From NCBI GenBank assembly GCA_009599575.1, contig VWND01000002.1, forward strand, positions 186,001 to 250,000: a stretch of DNA of 64,000 nucleotides, written 5' to 3'. Source of the DNA: Blumeriella jaapii. Its lineage: Eukaryota > Ascomycota > Leotiomycetes > Helotiales > Drepanopezizaceae. The notes beneath the pieces were generated by a model, which was not told where the DNA came from, did no database searches, and worked only from the letters and a program-made list of their open reading frames with translations. The translations under genes were made by a program, and so were the position numbers. Each line of letters begins with the position of its first letter. Positions within the stretch are counted from its first letter, which is position 1. Positions 13,070 through 24,573 of the stretch are shown here, one piece after another.

Positions 13070-13336
13070 TATAAAACGGTAATATTTTATATTAATAAAA
13101 GTTGATAATTTTAGCTATAATTAAGGCATGGACCTTTTAGAAACCTTTTGCCACTGATTACTTTCAACAAGTATAAAAGCAAAGCACTCCTTTAAATAAT
13201 ATCATAAGCACGCAGTTTAATTCATACCTTTATTCATTTTTCTTTTTCTTTTTTCAGTCTTTTCTAAGGATTTCCTAGACTATCTTATCCACCGATATGT
13301 GGCCGTATCAGTCTGGTTTTCCTACCTACTTTTATA
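13070..13336 (+). repeat. 3' LTR of family 2 element
   Basis: A 267-bp gap-free match to 2040-2306. Its inner (left) half is heavily mutated, while its outer (right) half keeps CCTACCTACT and similar C-rich sequence that is T-rich in the 5' LTR. It ends at TTTTATA, directly before the TTAG duplication at 13337. Confidence 0.92.
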
Positions 13337-13765
13337 TTAGCTCTGCTAAGCTGGTTGAAAAAATCGAAATCGATATTTCGTTCGTTTTGAAACGTTCGAA
13401 AAAACTATAAGATTGGGTTTTAAAAAAAGTGTTATACGTAAAATCGTTTAGTATTTTGTCGATCTCGTATAAAAAGATTGAAAACATTTCAACTGCTTTT
13501 TTTCTAAAAATCAGCTTAAAAGCGTATGCAATAATCTGGCAGATAAAAATTAGGTAAGCAGTAGATTAAAAGACTCGTTTTCGAACTGATCGTTTAAAAG
13601 GTTCAGAAGAAGGTTGCTTGTCTAAACTATCGATTATATTAAACTGAAAAGCCATCGCGGCGAAAGCCTTCCTTCGGTCTTTGGTGTAACTGTTTTTCGT
13701 AGAACGAAGAAGCTGTTCTGACGAAGAAAAAAGAAAAAAAAAAGAAATAATAAAAAAAGGATCGG
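13337..13765 (-). pseudogene. family 1 copy A, segment between protease and reverse transcriptase
   Basis: Continues copy A after the family 2 insertion. It aligns with copy B 21610-22030 and copy C 35305-35735. On the minus strand it encodes the linker between protease and RT, including the segment with FNIIDSLDKQ. It ends at ATCGG (13761-13765), the target duplicated by family 3. Confidence 0.85.
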
Positions 13766-13939
13766 TATGAAGGAATAAAACGTCAGTCCGTTGGTCACGT
13801 GGTCCGAAGATTACGTTGTTATCACGTGACATCGGAGCCCGCATATATTATATCTTAGACTTCACGACACCTTTAAACTTAGAACTCCGTAGTTAATGCA
13901 ATTTATTTACGAATTTTCTGCTCGTTCGCATTTTTAACA
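13766..13939 (+). repeat. 5' LTR of family 3
   Basis: 174 bp, gap-free match to 26001-26174. It includes the conserved stretch CACGTGACATCGGAGCCCGC and CACGTGGTCC. The right end (CATTTTTAACA) is mutated, where the partner LTR keeps CACCCCTGACA. Confidence 0.92.
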
Positions 13940-13989
13940 TATTAATTACTAAATTTCTTTTAATATTCTTATTTCAATCTTTAAGCTAA

Positions 13990-15400
13990 AAAAGCTTGCC
14001 AATTTTGTTTTACTTTTGCGTATACGGAAAATTAACAAATCTTATCGCGATAACAATTTTCACGACTTTTTAAAAATAATTCTCACGATACGAAACTACG
14101 AAACGACAACCCTTTTTAATACAAAACCTATATTTAAAAAACCTCGTTCTGCTTTTGCTTATATTTCGAAACAAAATATATTTTACGCTTTTTTTTTAAC
14201 GAATTATATCGGACCATTTTAAATTGTCGGAATTTTTTAATTGTTTTATTTTAAAGCATTTTGAATATCCCGACCAAATCGTCGCCGTTTTAATTGCTAA
14301 TACGAAAGCTTGCTTTTAAAAAATTCTCGATATTTTCGTTTACGCGGTAAAACAAAACGATATAATGATATTATTTAAAATTAAATTAAATAATTTCGCT
14401 TAAAAGCTAAATATTCAAACGGTATAATACTAAAAAAAAAAAGCTTTTTAAAAAAAAGTAATTTAAAACCGCGAAGCCGAGCTTGCCAATTTCCGAAAAC
14501 AAGCTTTTACCAATTAAAATACACCGAATATTTTAAACGCAGAAAAAAAAACATCTGCCTTTTCCGACCCCGATAAATTTACAAATTCGGATAGCACCGG
14601 CAACGTTACGAAACATTTTACCATTTTTTTTCAAAATATAATTCTAAAGCTCCGTTTTAATTAAAACTGGTATGCGACCGAACAGAATCGCATAAGCTAC
14701 TTTTTTTTTCGCTTTTCCGATATAGCCAAAAGCGCTTTACAAAAAGGTTTACGTACGAACGGCATCTTTTCCTATTTAATTATTGCAAAAATAATTTAAA
14801 TTTTTTAATAATCGTTCGATATTTTTAATTAATAAATAGATATATTTAAAAAAATTCTGTCTTTTAAGCAAAGCAATTAATTCCTGTCCATTTTTTTTTT
14901 ATTTGATTGGAAATTAAAAGTTATATTAAATTTAATAACGAAGCCGCTATCGCTATTTTACGCAAAACTTTTTATTTTAATATAATCATTCGTTTATCGT
15001 ATATTAATCTTTCCGATTTAAAAACCGATTTTATTAGCTTTTGCGCTTAAATGCGCGAAACCGATACCGTTTTTCGATAATTAAATCCTAACTATTATAA
15101 AACCGGAAATCGTAATACGGAAATTATTTTTTCCGCTTTTATATTTAAAACTGCTATTACGACTATTATTCAAAGCGATTTTATAAACCTTAGCGCTATT
15201 TAAACCAAAGCAATTATATAAACCGCAGCTAATATAACAAAAAACAAACGCTTAATCGGTAACGCCGAAAAGCTAGCTCGCCGAACTTACTTTTTTGCTA
15301 ATAATCTTTATTTATAATATACTAGCGATAAACACCGAGCTGCTAACTGCCCCGATTTTTTTTGAATTAAAAAAGCTAAAGCCGAAGCAAAAAAGTCGGA
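13990..15400 (+). pseudogene. family 3 gag remnant with CCHC knuckle trace
   Basis: Plus-strand coding-like sequence with RIP stops follows the 5' LTR, with an open piece at 14016-14222. Near 15320-15360 the reading NTSDKHRAANCPDFF has the spacing of a retroviral zinc knuckle (C-x2-C-x4-H-x4-C). The first two Cys and the Gly have been replaced and the His and last Cys kept. This supports gag identity and the plus-strand orientation. Confidence 0.65.
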
Positions 15401-15449
15401 AAACTGATTGTTTTTGATAATTATTATTATTAAAAACTTTTAAAAAATA

Positions 15450-17650
15450 AATTGGAATTATTTGCTTTAAATAGCGTTTCGGAATTATATTTGATATTAT
15501 TTTATATTATAATTGTTAATAATACATATATCAAAACCTATTTTTTAAACGATTCCGAAGCTATCGATAATTTTATTAATTATGCTTTCGTATAATACTA
15601 CGAATTAACTTTTATTTTACTTACTAATCCACGTAAACTTACCGTGGTTAACGGACGTTTTTTTATTTACGACGACGTTATTTATTAAATCTTTTTTCAA
15701 ATTAATATCGTTCGTTATACCGAACGAATTACAACTTTTATTATAACATTAAGAAAATACGATTTTATTTTAGGCAAACCTTGGTTTAAAACATACAACT
15801 TTTATATTAGTTAAACTACGAATACTTTTTGCTTTAATTTAGATTTCTGCCGTTCGAATTGTTTATTTTAAAACTTTTATTAATTAGCTGTTTCAGATTT
15901 AATTTAAAAACGCTATTTTTACAAATCAATCGTTTAATCAGCTTTTTTTCGCCGTACAAAAGCTGCTGCTTTTAATATTTTATTTTCCTAGTCCGAAATC
16001 GAAGTATTTTCAGCCTTATTATACGAAATCGACCAACGTTTACAAAAACTCGGCGCTATAATTAAAAACGACTCCAATTTTGCAAACGACCCTAATTTTG
16101 CATTACCAAAAGTAAACCAGTTACGACAAAAACTCTTTTAAGCTAAACGACAATATTTATTAGCTAAACTTTATTTTGCTAAAGCTTTTTTGGAAAATAT
16201 TCGTTTGGCTTTTTAAACCAAACCGCCAATCGATTTTCGCATAAAACTCTTTTAATATTACTATTACCATTTGGCCGCTTTCGACTTTATTAAAGCTGAT
16301 AAACTTGCGTTTTATAAAAAAAGCGTTGATTATACGATAAAACTCCGTTTTGGCGCAGTACTTTTATACGGTTTTTTATATAATATATTAATTAACGAAT
16401 TTTAAGTTTTACGCAAGTTTTTAAAAAAAAACCTCGAAAAAGGCTAGATTCGAACTAGCTTTTCCCCCGCCGCTTTTCCAGTTTTATTTGCAAAAAAGCC
16501 AAAAGACGGATTACGTTTTTGCGTCGATTACAAAGCTTTCAACGCTATAACAATCAAAAACCGGTATTCCCTGCTATTAATTTAAAAAACATTTTTTCGA
16601 TTAAGCAAAGCGAAGTTTTATATTAAACTTAACGTTTTTGCCGTTTTTAACAAAATTCGTATAAAAAAAGGCCATAAATAGCTTACTGCGTTTAATACGA
16701 AATACGGTTTATTCGAATCGTTAATTATGCTTTTCGGTTTATACAACGCTTTTGCCATTTTTCAATTCCGCATAAACGATATTTTACGATTTTATTTAAA
16801 TATTTTTTGTACAGTTTATATAAACGATATTTTAGTTTATTTAAACGATTTTTAAAAATATAAAAAACACGTTAACTTCGTTTTTTAAGCTTTTTCCGAC
16901 GCTGGCCTGTAATTAAATATAAAAAAATGCGAATTTGAAATTCAAAAAGTCGTTTACCTAAAAATAATCATTTTTATTATTAAAATCAAAATAGACCTTA
17001 AAAAATTGGAAGCTATTACTAGCTGGAACCCCTTTTTTAACGTCAAAAAACGTATAAGCGTTTTTAGGTTTTGCAAATTTCTACCGACGTTTTATTAAAA
17101 GTTTTTTTCGCATCGTTATCTTTTTAATAAATCTGACGAAAAAAAACATTAAATAAGATTTTAATAATAATTATATTAAAATTTTCGAATTCTTTAAATC
17201 AGCTTTCATTATTGCATTTATATTATCTTATTTCAATTCTGATAAAAAGATTTTCGTTAAAACCGACGCTTTTAACTACGTCTTTTCAAAAATCTTTTTC
17301 TAAAAAAACGATATAAAAATATTTCATTTAGTCGCGTTTATATTAAAAAAATTCGATTCAGCCGAATATAACTACGAGATTTATAATAAAAAATTTCTCG
17401 CTATTATACGTTGCTTCGAAGATTAGCGAGCCGAATTACAAAAAGCTGCCTATTTAATTCGTATATTCATAAACTACCGAAATTTGAAATATTTTATAAT
17501 AACTAAGCAATTTAACCGACGTTAAATACGATAAAACGAGTTTTTAACTGATTTTGATTTTGTAATCACTTTTAAATCTGGAAAACAAAATAGTAAATTT
17601 AATTTTTTGACCCGACGTTTTTAAAACCTTTTTTAAAATTTTTCAAACGA
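15450..17650 (+). pseudogene. family 3 protease, reverse transcriptase and RNase H
   Basis: At about 15700-15800 the plus strand reads a segment ending YDFILGKPWF, the C-terminal hydrophobic block of a Ty3/gypsy protease. RT follows: [20 protein letters not shown] near 16505, KFYIKLNVF (normally K-x-D-L), and VYINDILVY near 16820, where Y-[VI]-D-D has become YIND. RNase H near 17255-17440 has KTDAFNYV and [13 protein letters not shown] followed by RCFED. The order and motifs are typical. The many stops fit loss of Trp and Gln codons. Confidence 0.88.
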
Positions 17651-17825
17651 AAGGATTCAGTTCCAAAACCAAACTTTTTTTAAAAAACACCATCTAACTA
17701 AAGTCTTAAACGCTTTTCCAATCTTGCTAAAACCAGTATCCGAAGCGGACGACGAAAAGCTTTCACGACTTTTGAATAAATACTATTTTATTAATAAGCT
17801 ATAAATCGCTATTTAAAAAAAAAAA

Positions 17826-18173
17826 ATGCTTAAACCAAAAGGTATTTCGAAATCTAAAACGTTACAACTTTTTAAATACGCTATACGCAATAATAAATTA
17901 TACTTCCGAAACCGATTTTACGTTTCCGATACACCGAATTTAAACGTTTCTATCCGTACCTGGCTTTTACAAATAGCTTATAATTTAATAAAAACAGGCT
18001 ATCCTGGCAAAAACAAGTTTTACGAAATTATTAATAAAGATTACTATTGGCCATTAATTTCCGAGAATTGCAAAAGATTTATTCGCAATTGCAACGGCTG
18101 CTTTCGTAATACAAATATTAATTAACGCTATTAAAGATTTCTCAAATCTTTGCCTATTTTTTTACGCCGTTAA
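17826..18173 (+). pseudogene. family 3 integrase, N-terminal part (split by copy B)
   Basis: The open frame 17826-18125 holds the zinc-binding region, with NKDYYWPLISENCKRFIRNC and a CNGC-like end, matching the Y-Y-W-P and C-x2-C landmarks of the H2C2 domain. The reading runs to GTTAA at 18169-18173, where copy B is inserted. The gene resumes at 24574. Confidence 0.85.
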
Positions 18174-18435
18174 TATGACGATCTAATCAGTCGGAGGGCT
18201 GGGAGATCAGTCAACTGGTCGCCGTGTTCACATGGTATGAAACGAGCCTTTGGTTTTGTAACAAAGATATTCACTTAAAATCAACAATTGCAAAAGGCAG
18301 CGGTTGCTAAAAGAAAAGAGCCTTATATACATAATAGTTTCCACAATTAATAGAAGACCCACCAGAAGACCAGAGAGCTTGCAACTATACGTAGTTGCTG
18401 GGGTGACGCGAGGGGCAAACGAGTGAATCGTCATA
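18174..18435 (-). repeat. 3' LTR of copy B
   Basis: Pairs with 24312-24573. Left end TATGACGA, right end ATCGTCATA. It contains the GGAGGGCTGG block and the near-palindromic TATACGTAGTTGC stretch shared by all family 1 LTRs (A, B, C and D). Confidence 0.92.
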
Positions 18436-18800
18436 CTACCCCCCCGTCCGAAAAAAGCGCGCCTTCGAGCTTTTATCCATTGGTACGTCGCTATTCAAAT
18501 GATCGTACGAATCCAAACCTTCGGAATACGCTTTCAGCCAGTCTACAAGTTTTGCAGAAGGACCGGGAAGCTTCTTATGCGCCAAATGGAAGTCGCGCAC
18601 TTTCAGAAAAGCGTACATAAAGTCAGACGCGGGGTACCACGTAAGATCTTTATTTAAGCCTACCCAAAAAACTCTATACTAAAAGGTTTTCCGCTGCACT
18701 CGACAGGCGATCAATTCTTCGACTTCGTATTCAAGCTCACCAATTATATTAATAAATTCAGGGGCTGGGTTAACCTGACCTAAAAGCGCGTCGTCAGCTG
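18436..18800 (-). pseudogene. copy B chromodomain at the end of pol
   Basis: On the minus strand 18780-18560 reads a chromodomain: YEVEELIACRVQRKTF, one stop, then YRVFWVGLNKDLTWYPASDF and VRDFHLAHKKLPGP. The aromatic and acidic pattern (E-x-E-V-E-x-[IL], Y-x-V-x-W-x-G, T-W-x-P) is that of chromodomains fused to integrase in chromoviruses. These are thought to direct integration to heterochromatin marked by H3K9 methylation. The tail rich in Asp and Ser (DSYDHLNSDVPMD) follows. One stop codon and RIP changes make it non-functional. Confidence 0.85.
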
Positions 18801-20020
18801 CTTTACGCAGTCGACTAGCGTGAAAAACTGGGTGTACATTTATAATACTAGGAAGGTCTAGCTTGAAAGCGTTGTCGAAAATTTTGGCTACAACTTTGAA
18901 AAAGCCGTTTGTAGGATTGTCGAACTTGCGGAAAGGCCGGAAGATCGGAAATAGACGTATATCGAGCCATACGTAGTCGCTAACGTTAAAATCGATCGCG
19001 CGGCGAAACCTATTCGCATTTTTTTTTATTTTTTCGTAGATTTATTAAAGATGCGATTTGGCGAGGTTCCAGGCGTCGTAATAGCGGCGAGCGTACGCAC
19101 GAGCTTCGTTTGCGTTTAGCTTATATAAGGGGTTGGGAGAAAGGGAAGTATCGAGCTTCCAATTCCAATTAATATAAAAAGTATAACCGTATATAATTTT
19201 AAAAAGTGAAAGGCCATTTAGACTTTCGTAAAAAAGAACCATTTAAGCGAAATCCATTATTAAAAGAAATTCGCTTTAATCGTTTTAATAAAAATTTACG
19301 AAAAGTCGAAAGCGTTTTTGCAGGTATTAGTTGTAAATTTCGGTCTGACCGTCGGTTTTAAAATAAGCGGCTGTCGAAAGCTTTAATTGCGTACCGAGTA
19401 TTTTATTTAATTTAAACCAGAAGGTAAACTAATACTAAGGGCCACGATCGCTAATAATATTTTTTGAAAGGCCAAAATACTTATATATATAAAATATATA
19501 CAATTTGGCGAGGCTTCGAGCGTCGATATTTTTATGGCAGAGGATCGAAATAACCTGCTTAAAAAAGCGATTTATTATTACGAACACGTTATCGTAACCG
19601 TATTTGTTTTTATTAAAGTTGCAAAAATCCATTGTAACGTGCTTCCAAAAATGGTCAAAAACAAAAAAAGGCTAAATAAGGCCGGGGCGCTTATTTTTTA
19701 AAATAAAACTCTTTCGATAAACGTGGCAGTTGCGATAATATTGTTTTACGAAAGCTGTTATACCTCGCCAATAGTATTGGTCCGAAAGCAATTGCGTAGT
19801 TTTGCGAGCGCTAAAATAAGCGGTGGAAATCTGGTCGTGCATTTTTCGTATAAAAGCCAAACGAAAATGGTCGACGTCTGGTATTATCAGGCGACCGTAA
19901 TATAATAGCAGGTCGCGTTCAAATATATACGAAAACGGAATATTGTTATCGTCGTTCCTTTTCGTAGCGTTTCGTACAGCTTTCTTTCGGAAGGCTATCA
20001 AGCTGCTGGCTATGCGATTA
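18801..20020 (-). pseudogene. copy B integrase
   Basis: Minus-strand open pieces include 20001-19672 (zinc-binding region with VDHFRLAFIRKMHDQI and YYWRGITAFVKQYYRNCHV; one His and one Cys are replaced by Tyr), 19632-19435 (core start with YGYDNVFVIINRFFKQ, ending IISDRGP, which carries the second catalytic Asp) and 19242-19045 (later core and C-terminal part). Stops between pieces fit RIP. Confidence 0.85.
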
Positions 20021-20199
20021 GCGTGGAAAAGCTGGTCAACGACACGGAATGCGAAAGAGAAATTAGCTATTTCAACGATAGAAACAGTTGTTTCGAAGGC
20101 CGTAAAAGGTCGAAGTTTTTTAGTTAAAAAGCGGTGATCGATCTGATTTGTTCGAAAAGGGTTTGCAAACGCTGAATGCGTTTAAAGGAGTTTTGGCGG

Positions 20200-21549
20200 T
20201 CGAGTTCGCTCGTACGACGTGTCAGTGCGTTAGCCAAAAAGTTGTATTTATTTGGTTTGTACGTAATAAGAAAGTTGTAATCGGCGAGAAGCTCGGCCTA
20301 GCGTGCTTATCGAGCGTTTAAGAGTTTGGAAATCATAAAATATTCCAAAGCTTTATAATCAATGATTATTTTAATTTGATAAACTGAGCTAGCTAGTTTA
20401 ATACGAAAATTGCCTAGAGATTTTACGATTGCGAGCATTTTTTTGTCGTATACGACGTAGTTTAGCTCTGCGAAAGCTATGGTTTTGCTAAAATAAGCGA
20501 CTGGAAGCCAGTCGTCGCTATGGAGTTGCGAAAGCACAGAAGCTACTACGCCGTCGGAAGCGTTAGTTTTTAATATACAAGAAAGGTCTTGCCTATAATA
20601 TTATAAAACTAATGCAATAGTAAAAGCTAGTGTAAAAAGGTCGAAACTCTTTTGATATTCAAAAGTGAAATTAAAAGAAACGTTAGCTTTGGTCAAATAA
20701 ACCAAAAGCTTTGCAATTATACCGTAGTCTTTAATAAAACGTCGGTAGAAATTACAAAACCAAAAAAGCTTTGTACACCTTTTACAGTAATAAAAGGCTT
20801 CCAGTGGACGACTACGGAAATCTTTTCTGGGTCTATTTTTAGGCTTTTAGTTGAGATAATAAAGCCTAGGTAACGGGTTCGAATAACGTTGAATTCAGAT
20901 TTCCGAATATCGGCCTGTAATTCAGCGTCAGCGAACCTTTGGAACACTTTGCGAACGTATATGGCGTATTTTAAAAAATCGGACGAATAAATAAGAATGT
21001 CATCCAGGTATGCAATACAGAAATCGTTTAAATAATCGAAAAAAACGTCGTTTATATAGCGTTAGTAAATTGCGGATCCATTAGTAAGGCCAAAAGGTAG
21101 CATCTTGCACTTATAGGCGCCGTAACGCGTACGAAACGTCGTCAGTTTTTTACTGACGGGGTCCATTCGAATTCTGTAAAAAGCTTAACGAATATCGAGC
21201 TTCGTAAAAATTCGCGCTCCCGAAAAACGAGCAAAAATTTTATCGATAAAAAAAAAAGGGTAGCGATTCTTACGAATAATATTATTAAAAGTTCGATAAT
21301 CGATATAAAAACGTAATAAACCGTCGGGTTTTTTGGCGAAAAGCACTGGAGCAGCGAAAAAAGCGGTAAAAAGTTCGATAAAGCTTTTATCAAAATTATT
21401 TTATAAATAAGTTTAACAATCTCGAATTCTAAAATCGATATCTTATACAAAAAAGTGTATTTCAGCTTTTTTTCATTTATAATAAGCTCGATCTTATAGT
21501 CGTAGGGCCGGTGAAGGGCTAGCTTGTTACTGGCGGCCTTAGAAAACAC
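20200..21549 (-). pseudogene. copy B reverse transcriptase and RNase H
   Basis: RT begins near 21549 (HRPYDYKIEL, then the palm region, broken by a frame change near 21300 compared with copy A, which reads FCIDYRAFN there) and continues at 20947-20717 (RTRYLGFIISTKSLKIDPEK). RNase H is at 20537-20307, with PVAYFSKTIAFAELNYVVYDKKMLAIV, here cited only for the landmarks A-Y-F-S-[KR] and E-x-N-Y. Degraded but in the canonical order. Confidence 0.87.
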
Positions 21550-22480
21550 GTGTTCGAAGTTTTTGTATTCCGGAAAAAAAGATTCGAAAAAAGATTTATT
21601 CGAAATTAGCTCCGCTAAGCTGATTGAAAAGGTCGAAATCGATATTTTATTAGTTTTGAAACGTTCGAAAAAACTATGAAATTAGGTTTTAAAAAAAATG
21701 TTATACGTAAGATCGTTTAGTATTTTGTCGATTTCGTACAAAAAAATTAAAAACATTTTAACTGCTTTTTTTCTGAAGATCAGCTTGAAAGCGTGTATAA
21801 TAATCTGGCAGATGGAAATTGGATAAGCAGTAGATTGAGAAACTCGTTTTCGAACTGATCGTTTAAAAGATTCAGAAAATGGCTTATCTGAATTATCGAT
21901 TATATTAAGCTGAAAGGCCATCGCGGCGAAAGCTTTTCTTCGGTTTTTAGTATAATTGTTTTTCGTAGAACGAGAAAGCTGTTTTGACGAAAAAAGAAAA
22001 GAAAAAGAAGAAATAATAAAAGAAAAATCGGCAGCCTAAAAAAATAATATAATTTCTTGTATTATTTTATTGGCGTCGCTATCGAAATTGACACCGCGAA
22101 TAAAATTCGACTTTTTCGCGCTTCGCACAGCGTCGTAAATCTGCCACAATTGGTCAAGGTTTTTGTTACGTCTTACAGCGTTGTTTTGATGGCGAGATTA
22201 AATCTTTCGAAGATGCAAATAAGAAATTTCAATACAACGAACGTAAAAGGCTGTGGGGGGGTAAAACTTCGGCCAATAAAGCTTGCGTTTATTACAGTTT
22301 AATAAAACTTAATATTCGGCCAACCAAGCTTTTTCTAAAATCATACTATGATTTCCGAAGTTAATAATTAAAAAAAAAATAAACGATTGTATTCGATTAT
22401 CAATAATAAAGTTGAAAAGCGTAAAATATATAATTAAATGGCCACGAATTCTATTATACTTTTTTACAGGAAAAAAAGCC
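21550..22480 (-). pseudogene. copy B linker between protease and reverse transcriptase
   Basis: About 0.9 kb of minus-strand coding-like sequence joins the protease and RT, longer than the usual short connection. It includes the segment 21921-21682 and, near 22100-22069, a 33-bp near-palindrome read as F-I-R-G-V-N-F-D-S-D-A-N-K. I do not recognise a domain. The same linker is present in copies A and C. Confidence 0.55.
22069..22101 (-). repeat. 33-bp near-palindromic unit in copy B
   Basis: Plus strand begins ATTGGCGTCGCTATCG and ends ACCGCGAAT. Equivalent positions in copies A (26219-26251) and C (35769-35801) carry it too, so it was present before these copies spread. It is related to the units in family 2. 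Confidence 0.65.
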
Positions 22481-22488
22481 GGGAAAAA

Positions 22489-22689
22489 TTAAATCAAAGG
22501 TTTTAAAAAAAAAAAAAAAGATTTGATTAGCGCCGAATCGATCAACGCATAACCGTTCGCTTTAGAGTCGGCGAGCGCTTTCACTTTATACGAAAGGCTA
22601 TTTTTAATAAATATAACGAAAATTATTAATAAATCGCTATTAAAAAGCTTTCGAACGTCAAGATAACGCATATCGCGCAATACGCTCAA
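22489..22689 (-). pseudogene. copy B retropepsin
   Basis: On the minus strand the piece reads KALADSKANGYALIDSALI. It aligns in form with the retropepsin block A-x-[IV]-D-S-G-A, with the active-site Gly changed to Lys by two G-to-A transitions. Upstream sequence (VRKLFNSDLLIIFVIFIKNS) fits the preceding beta hairpin. Copies A (26639-26839) and C (36189-36383) have the same block. Inactive. Confidence 0.75.
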
Positions 22690-22699
22690 AAAAAAAGGC

Positions 22700-24300
22700 T
22701 TTGCTTAGGCCTGGGCGTTTCTTCGACTGGCGGAAAAGCTTTCAACTTTCTTATATGCGTTTTGGAAGTCGTTTGGAAGAGGGTTTTCGTTTTTACTACT
22801 ATTATCAAAGGGCGAATTTTCGGCCGGCTCGACCTCGTTTATATTTATCAGCCTGGAAAGGCTTTTGGGTGGAACCGAAAGTCGGCCCGTAAAAAATCGT
22901 GCAGATTGGCTTCGAACTTTTTAATATGAAATAAAAAACGAACGTTGTCGTTGGTCCGATCGAAAAGGAAAAACGTTAAAAAAAACGTTTTGGCGTGGAG
23001 GAAAAGGAAAAACAGGGGGCTAAGAAAAAGCTTATAAAACACTAAAACGACTTTCGTACGTACGATTTGATTCGTAATACGCTTTGGTTGAGAATCTATC
23101 ATTTTAATAAATAGTAGATTTGGTTAAAAAGCGACTCGCGTATAAAGTTCGTTCAGCCAATTAATCTTATTCTTTTTGTCGAACGGCGGTGAGTCAATTT
23201 TTAAAAGTCGTTGTACGCGTTCATTCCAAATGCAGCTTTTTCCGTAGACGCTTTAGTATTTTATCGCGAAGAGCGTTTCGAAGCTGTTTGTTAATTCGTA
23301 TTTGAACGTTCGCTGCGAAAATGGAAAATCGCAGATAAAAGCGCCAAAAGTCGTCGTGCGTATTTATTACAAGCATTTTGAATTCGTTTTCGGCCTTTTA
23401 ACGTCGGAAAAGTCGGCCAGAAAATCGGCGATCTTTTTGATTAATTCTTCGAAAAAAGTAGGGTCGGAGCGGTTCAAAATACGAAGGGTCAGAAACTCTT
23501 TTACTACGCTTTCGGTCTGATCGAATATGTAATTCTTGCGGGATCGATCGCCAGCGAAATAGTCGTGGTAAAGTTCGAGGTTATCGAAAACTTTAATCTT
23601 CTAATGGCGTGTTTTATAATCTTTACTATTATTTAGCTTAAACTTAAGGTTCGGAACGCGTTTTATACGAGCTAATCGAGAGTTAGCAGATAAATGGAAA
23701 TTATAGCGTTTAAAAGGCGCGCTAGGGTCTTGGCCGTTATAGAAAGATTCAAAAAAAATTCGCGAAAAGCGTGGAAGTTGATTTGCAGCGTCTGTTGGTT
23801 GAAATGAAACGTTGCGAAAAGAAGCAGCAGATTCGCGACTGGCAGAAACACGTTCGATGGATTTTATCAAACGCTTTGATTAAGGGGTCTGTCGCAGTCG
23901 TATAATTTCCAGAAATTGTCGTTCACGCTTTTGCGCTTCTTTCAGTTAATTTTGCAAAAGTTTCAATTAAATGCTTTCAGCGCTAGGCTGCAAGGAAAAG
24001 ATGGCAAGCGAAATGGTTGGCGCTCTGCCTTTTTCTTTATTTTTTTTTCTTCGAAAAAAGGACTGTTTTTCAGAAAAAAAAGCTTCTAGGGGAAGCTGCT
24101 TTTTCGCTGATTGAAAAAAAGGAGGTTATGATATAATAGCAGAAGCTGAAAAGCTCTGCTAAAAGGGAAATCGTTAAATAAGTGCTATCCTTCGCGAAAT
24201 GCGGAAATAGGCCTTTTTACGACCGGTCGATCATTTTAGTATAATCCGTGAGGAATTCGAGGAGAAAAATAATTTACGCCGTCGCCAGCGTAAAAAAAGA
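22700..24300 (-). pseudogene. copy B gag remnant and leader
   Basis: Minus-strand pieces 23870-23601 (starting near ERVSASRESAASFRN) and 23102-22848 belong to gag. The remaining 23880-24311 is leader next to the 5' LTR. No complete zinc knuckle can be pointed out. Copies A, C and D carry the same segment with more mutations. Confidence 0.7.
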
Positions 24301-24311
24301 ATTGTTAATAA

Positions 24312-24573
24312 TATAACGATCTAATCAATCGGAGGGCTGGAAAATCAGTCAATTGGTCGCCGTATTCATATAATATAAAACGAGCTTTTGGTTTTGTAAC
24401 AAAAATATTTATTTAAAATCAACAATTGCAGAAGGCAGCGGTTGCTAAAAGGAGAAAGCCTTATATATATAATAGTTTCCACAGTTGATGGGAGACCCAC
24501 CAGGAGACCAGGGAGCTTGCAACTATACGTAGTTGCTGGGATGACGCGAGGGGCAAACTAGTGAGTCGTCACA
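24312..24573 (-). repeat. 5' LTR of copy B
   Basis: 262 bp, pairs with 18174-18435. It ends GTCGTCACA immediately before GTTAA. Confidence 0.92.

Larger units (their letters stand above)
2040..13336 (+). mobile_element. Ty3/gypsy retrotransposon, family 2, 11.3 kb, RIP-degraded
   Basis: Two 267-bp direct LTRs (2040-2306 and 13070-13336) bound an 11,297-bp element inserted into copy A. The flanking copy A sequence carries TTAG on both sides (2036-2039 and 13337-13340; ATTAG is also possible), and the uninterrupted site is visible in copy B near 21601-21620. The LTR ends were probably TGTAAAA...TTTTACA, with the final CA now TA. The internal order on the plus strand is gag, protease, reverse transcriptase, RNase H, integrase, the normal Ty3/gypsy order. 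About 3.8 kb then follows before the 3' LTR, including long coding-like sequence of unknown identity. The element is unusually long for a fungal gypsy element (commonly 5-8 kb). Confidence 0.9.
18174..24573 (-). mobile_element. Ty3/gypsy chromovirus, family 1 copy B, complete
   Basis: A full-length 6.4 kb element on the minus strand, bounded by 262-bp LTRs (18174-18435 and 24312-24573) and a perfect GTTAA duplication (18169-18173 and 24574-24578). It splits the integrase gene of family 3. The LTR ends are an inverted repeat, TGTGACGA...TCGTCACA before mutation. Minus-strand order is gag (about 24.0-22.8 kb), protease (22.69-22.49), linker, RT (21.55-20.72), RNase H (20.54-20.2), integrase (20.0-18.8) and chromodomain (18.75-18.6). 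By eye it keeps more G and C than copies A and C, which suggests it is the youngest copy or the least exposed to RIP. Confidence 0.93.
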
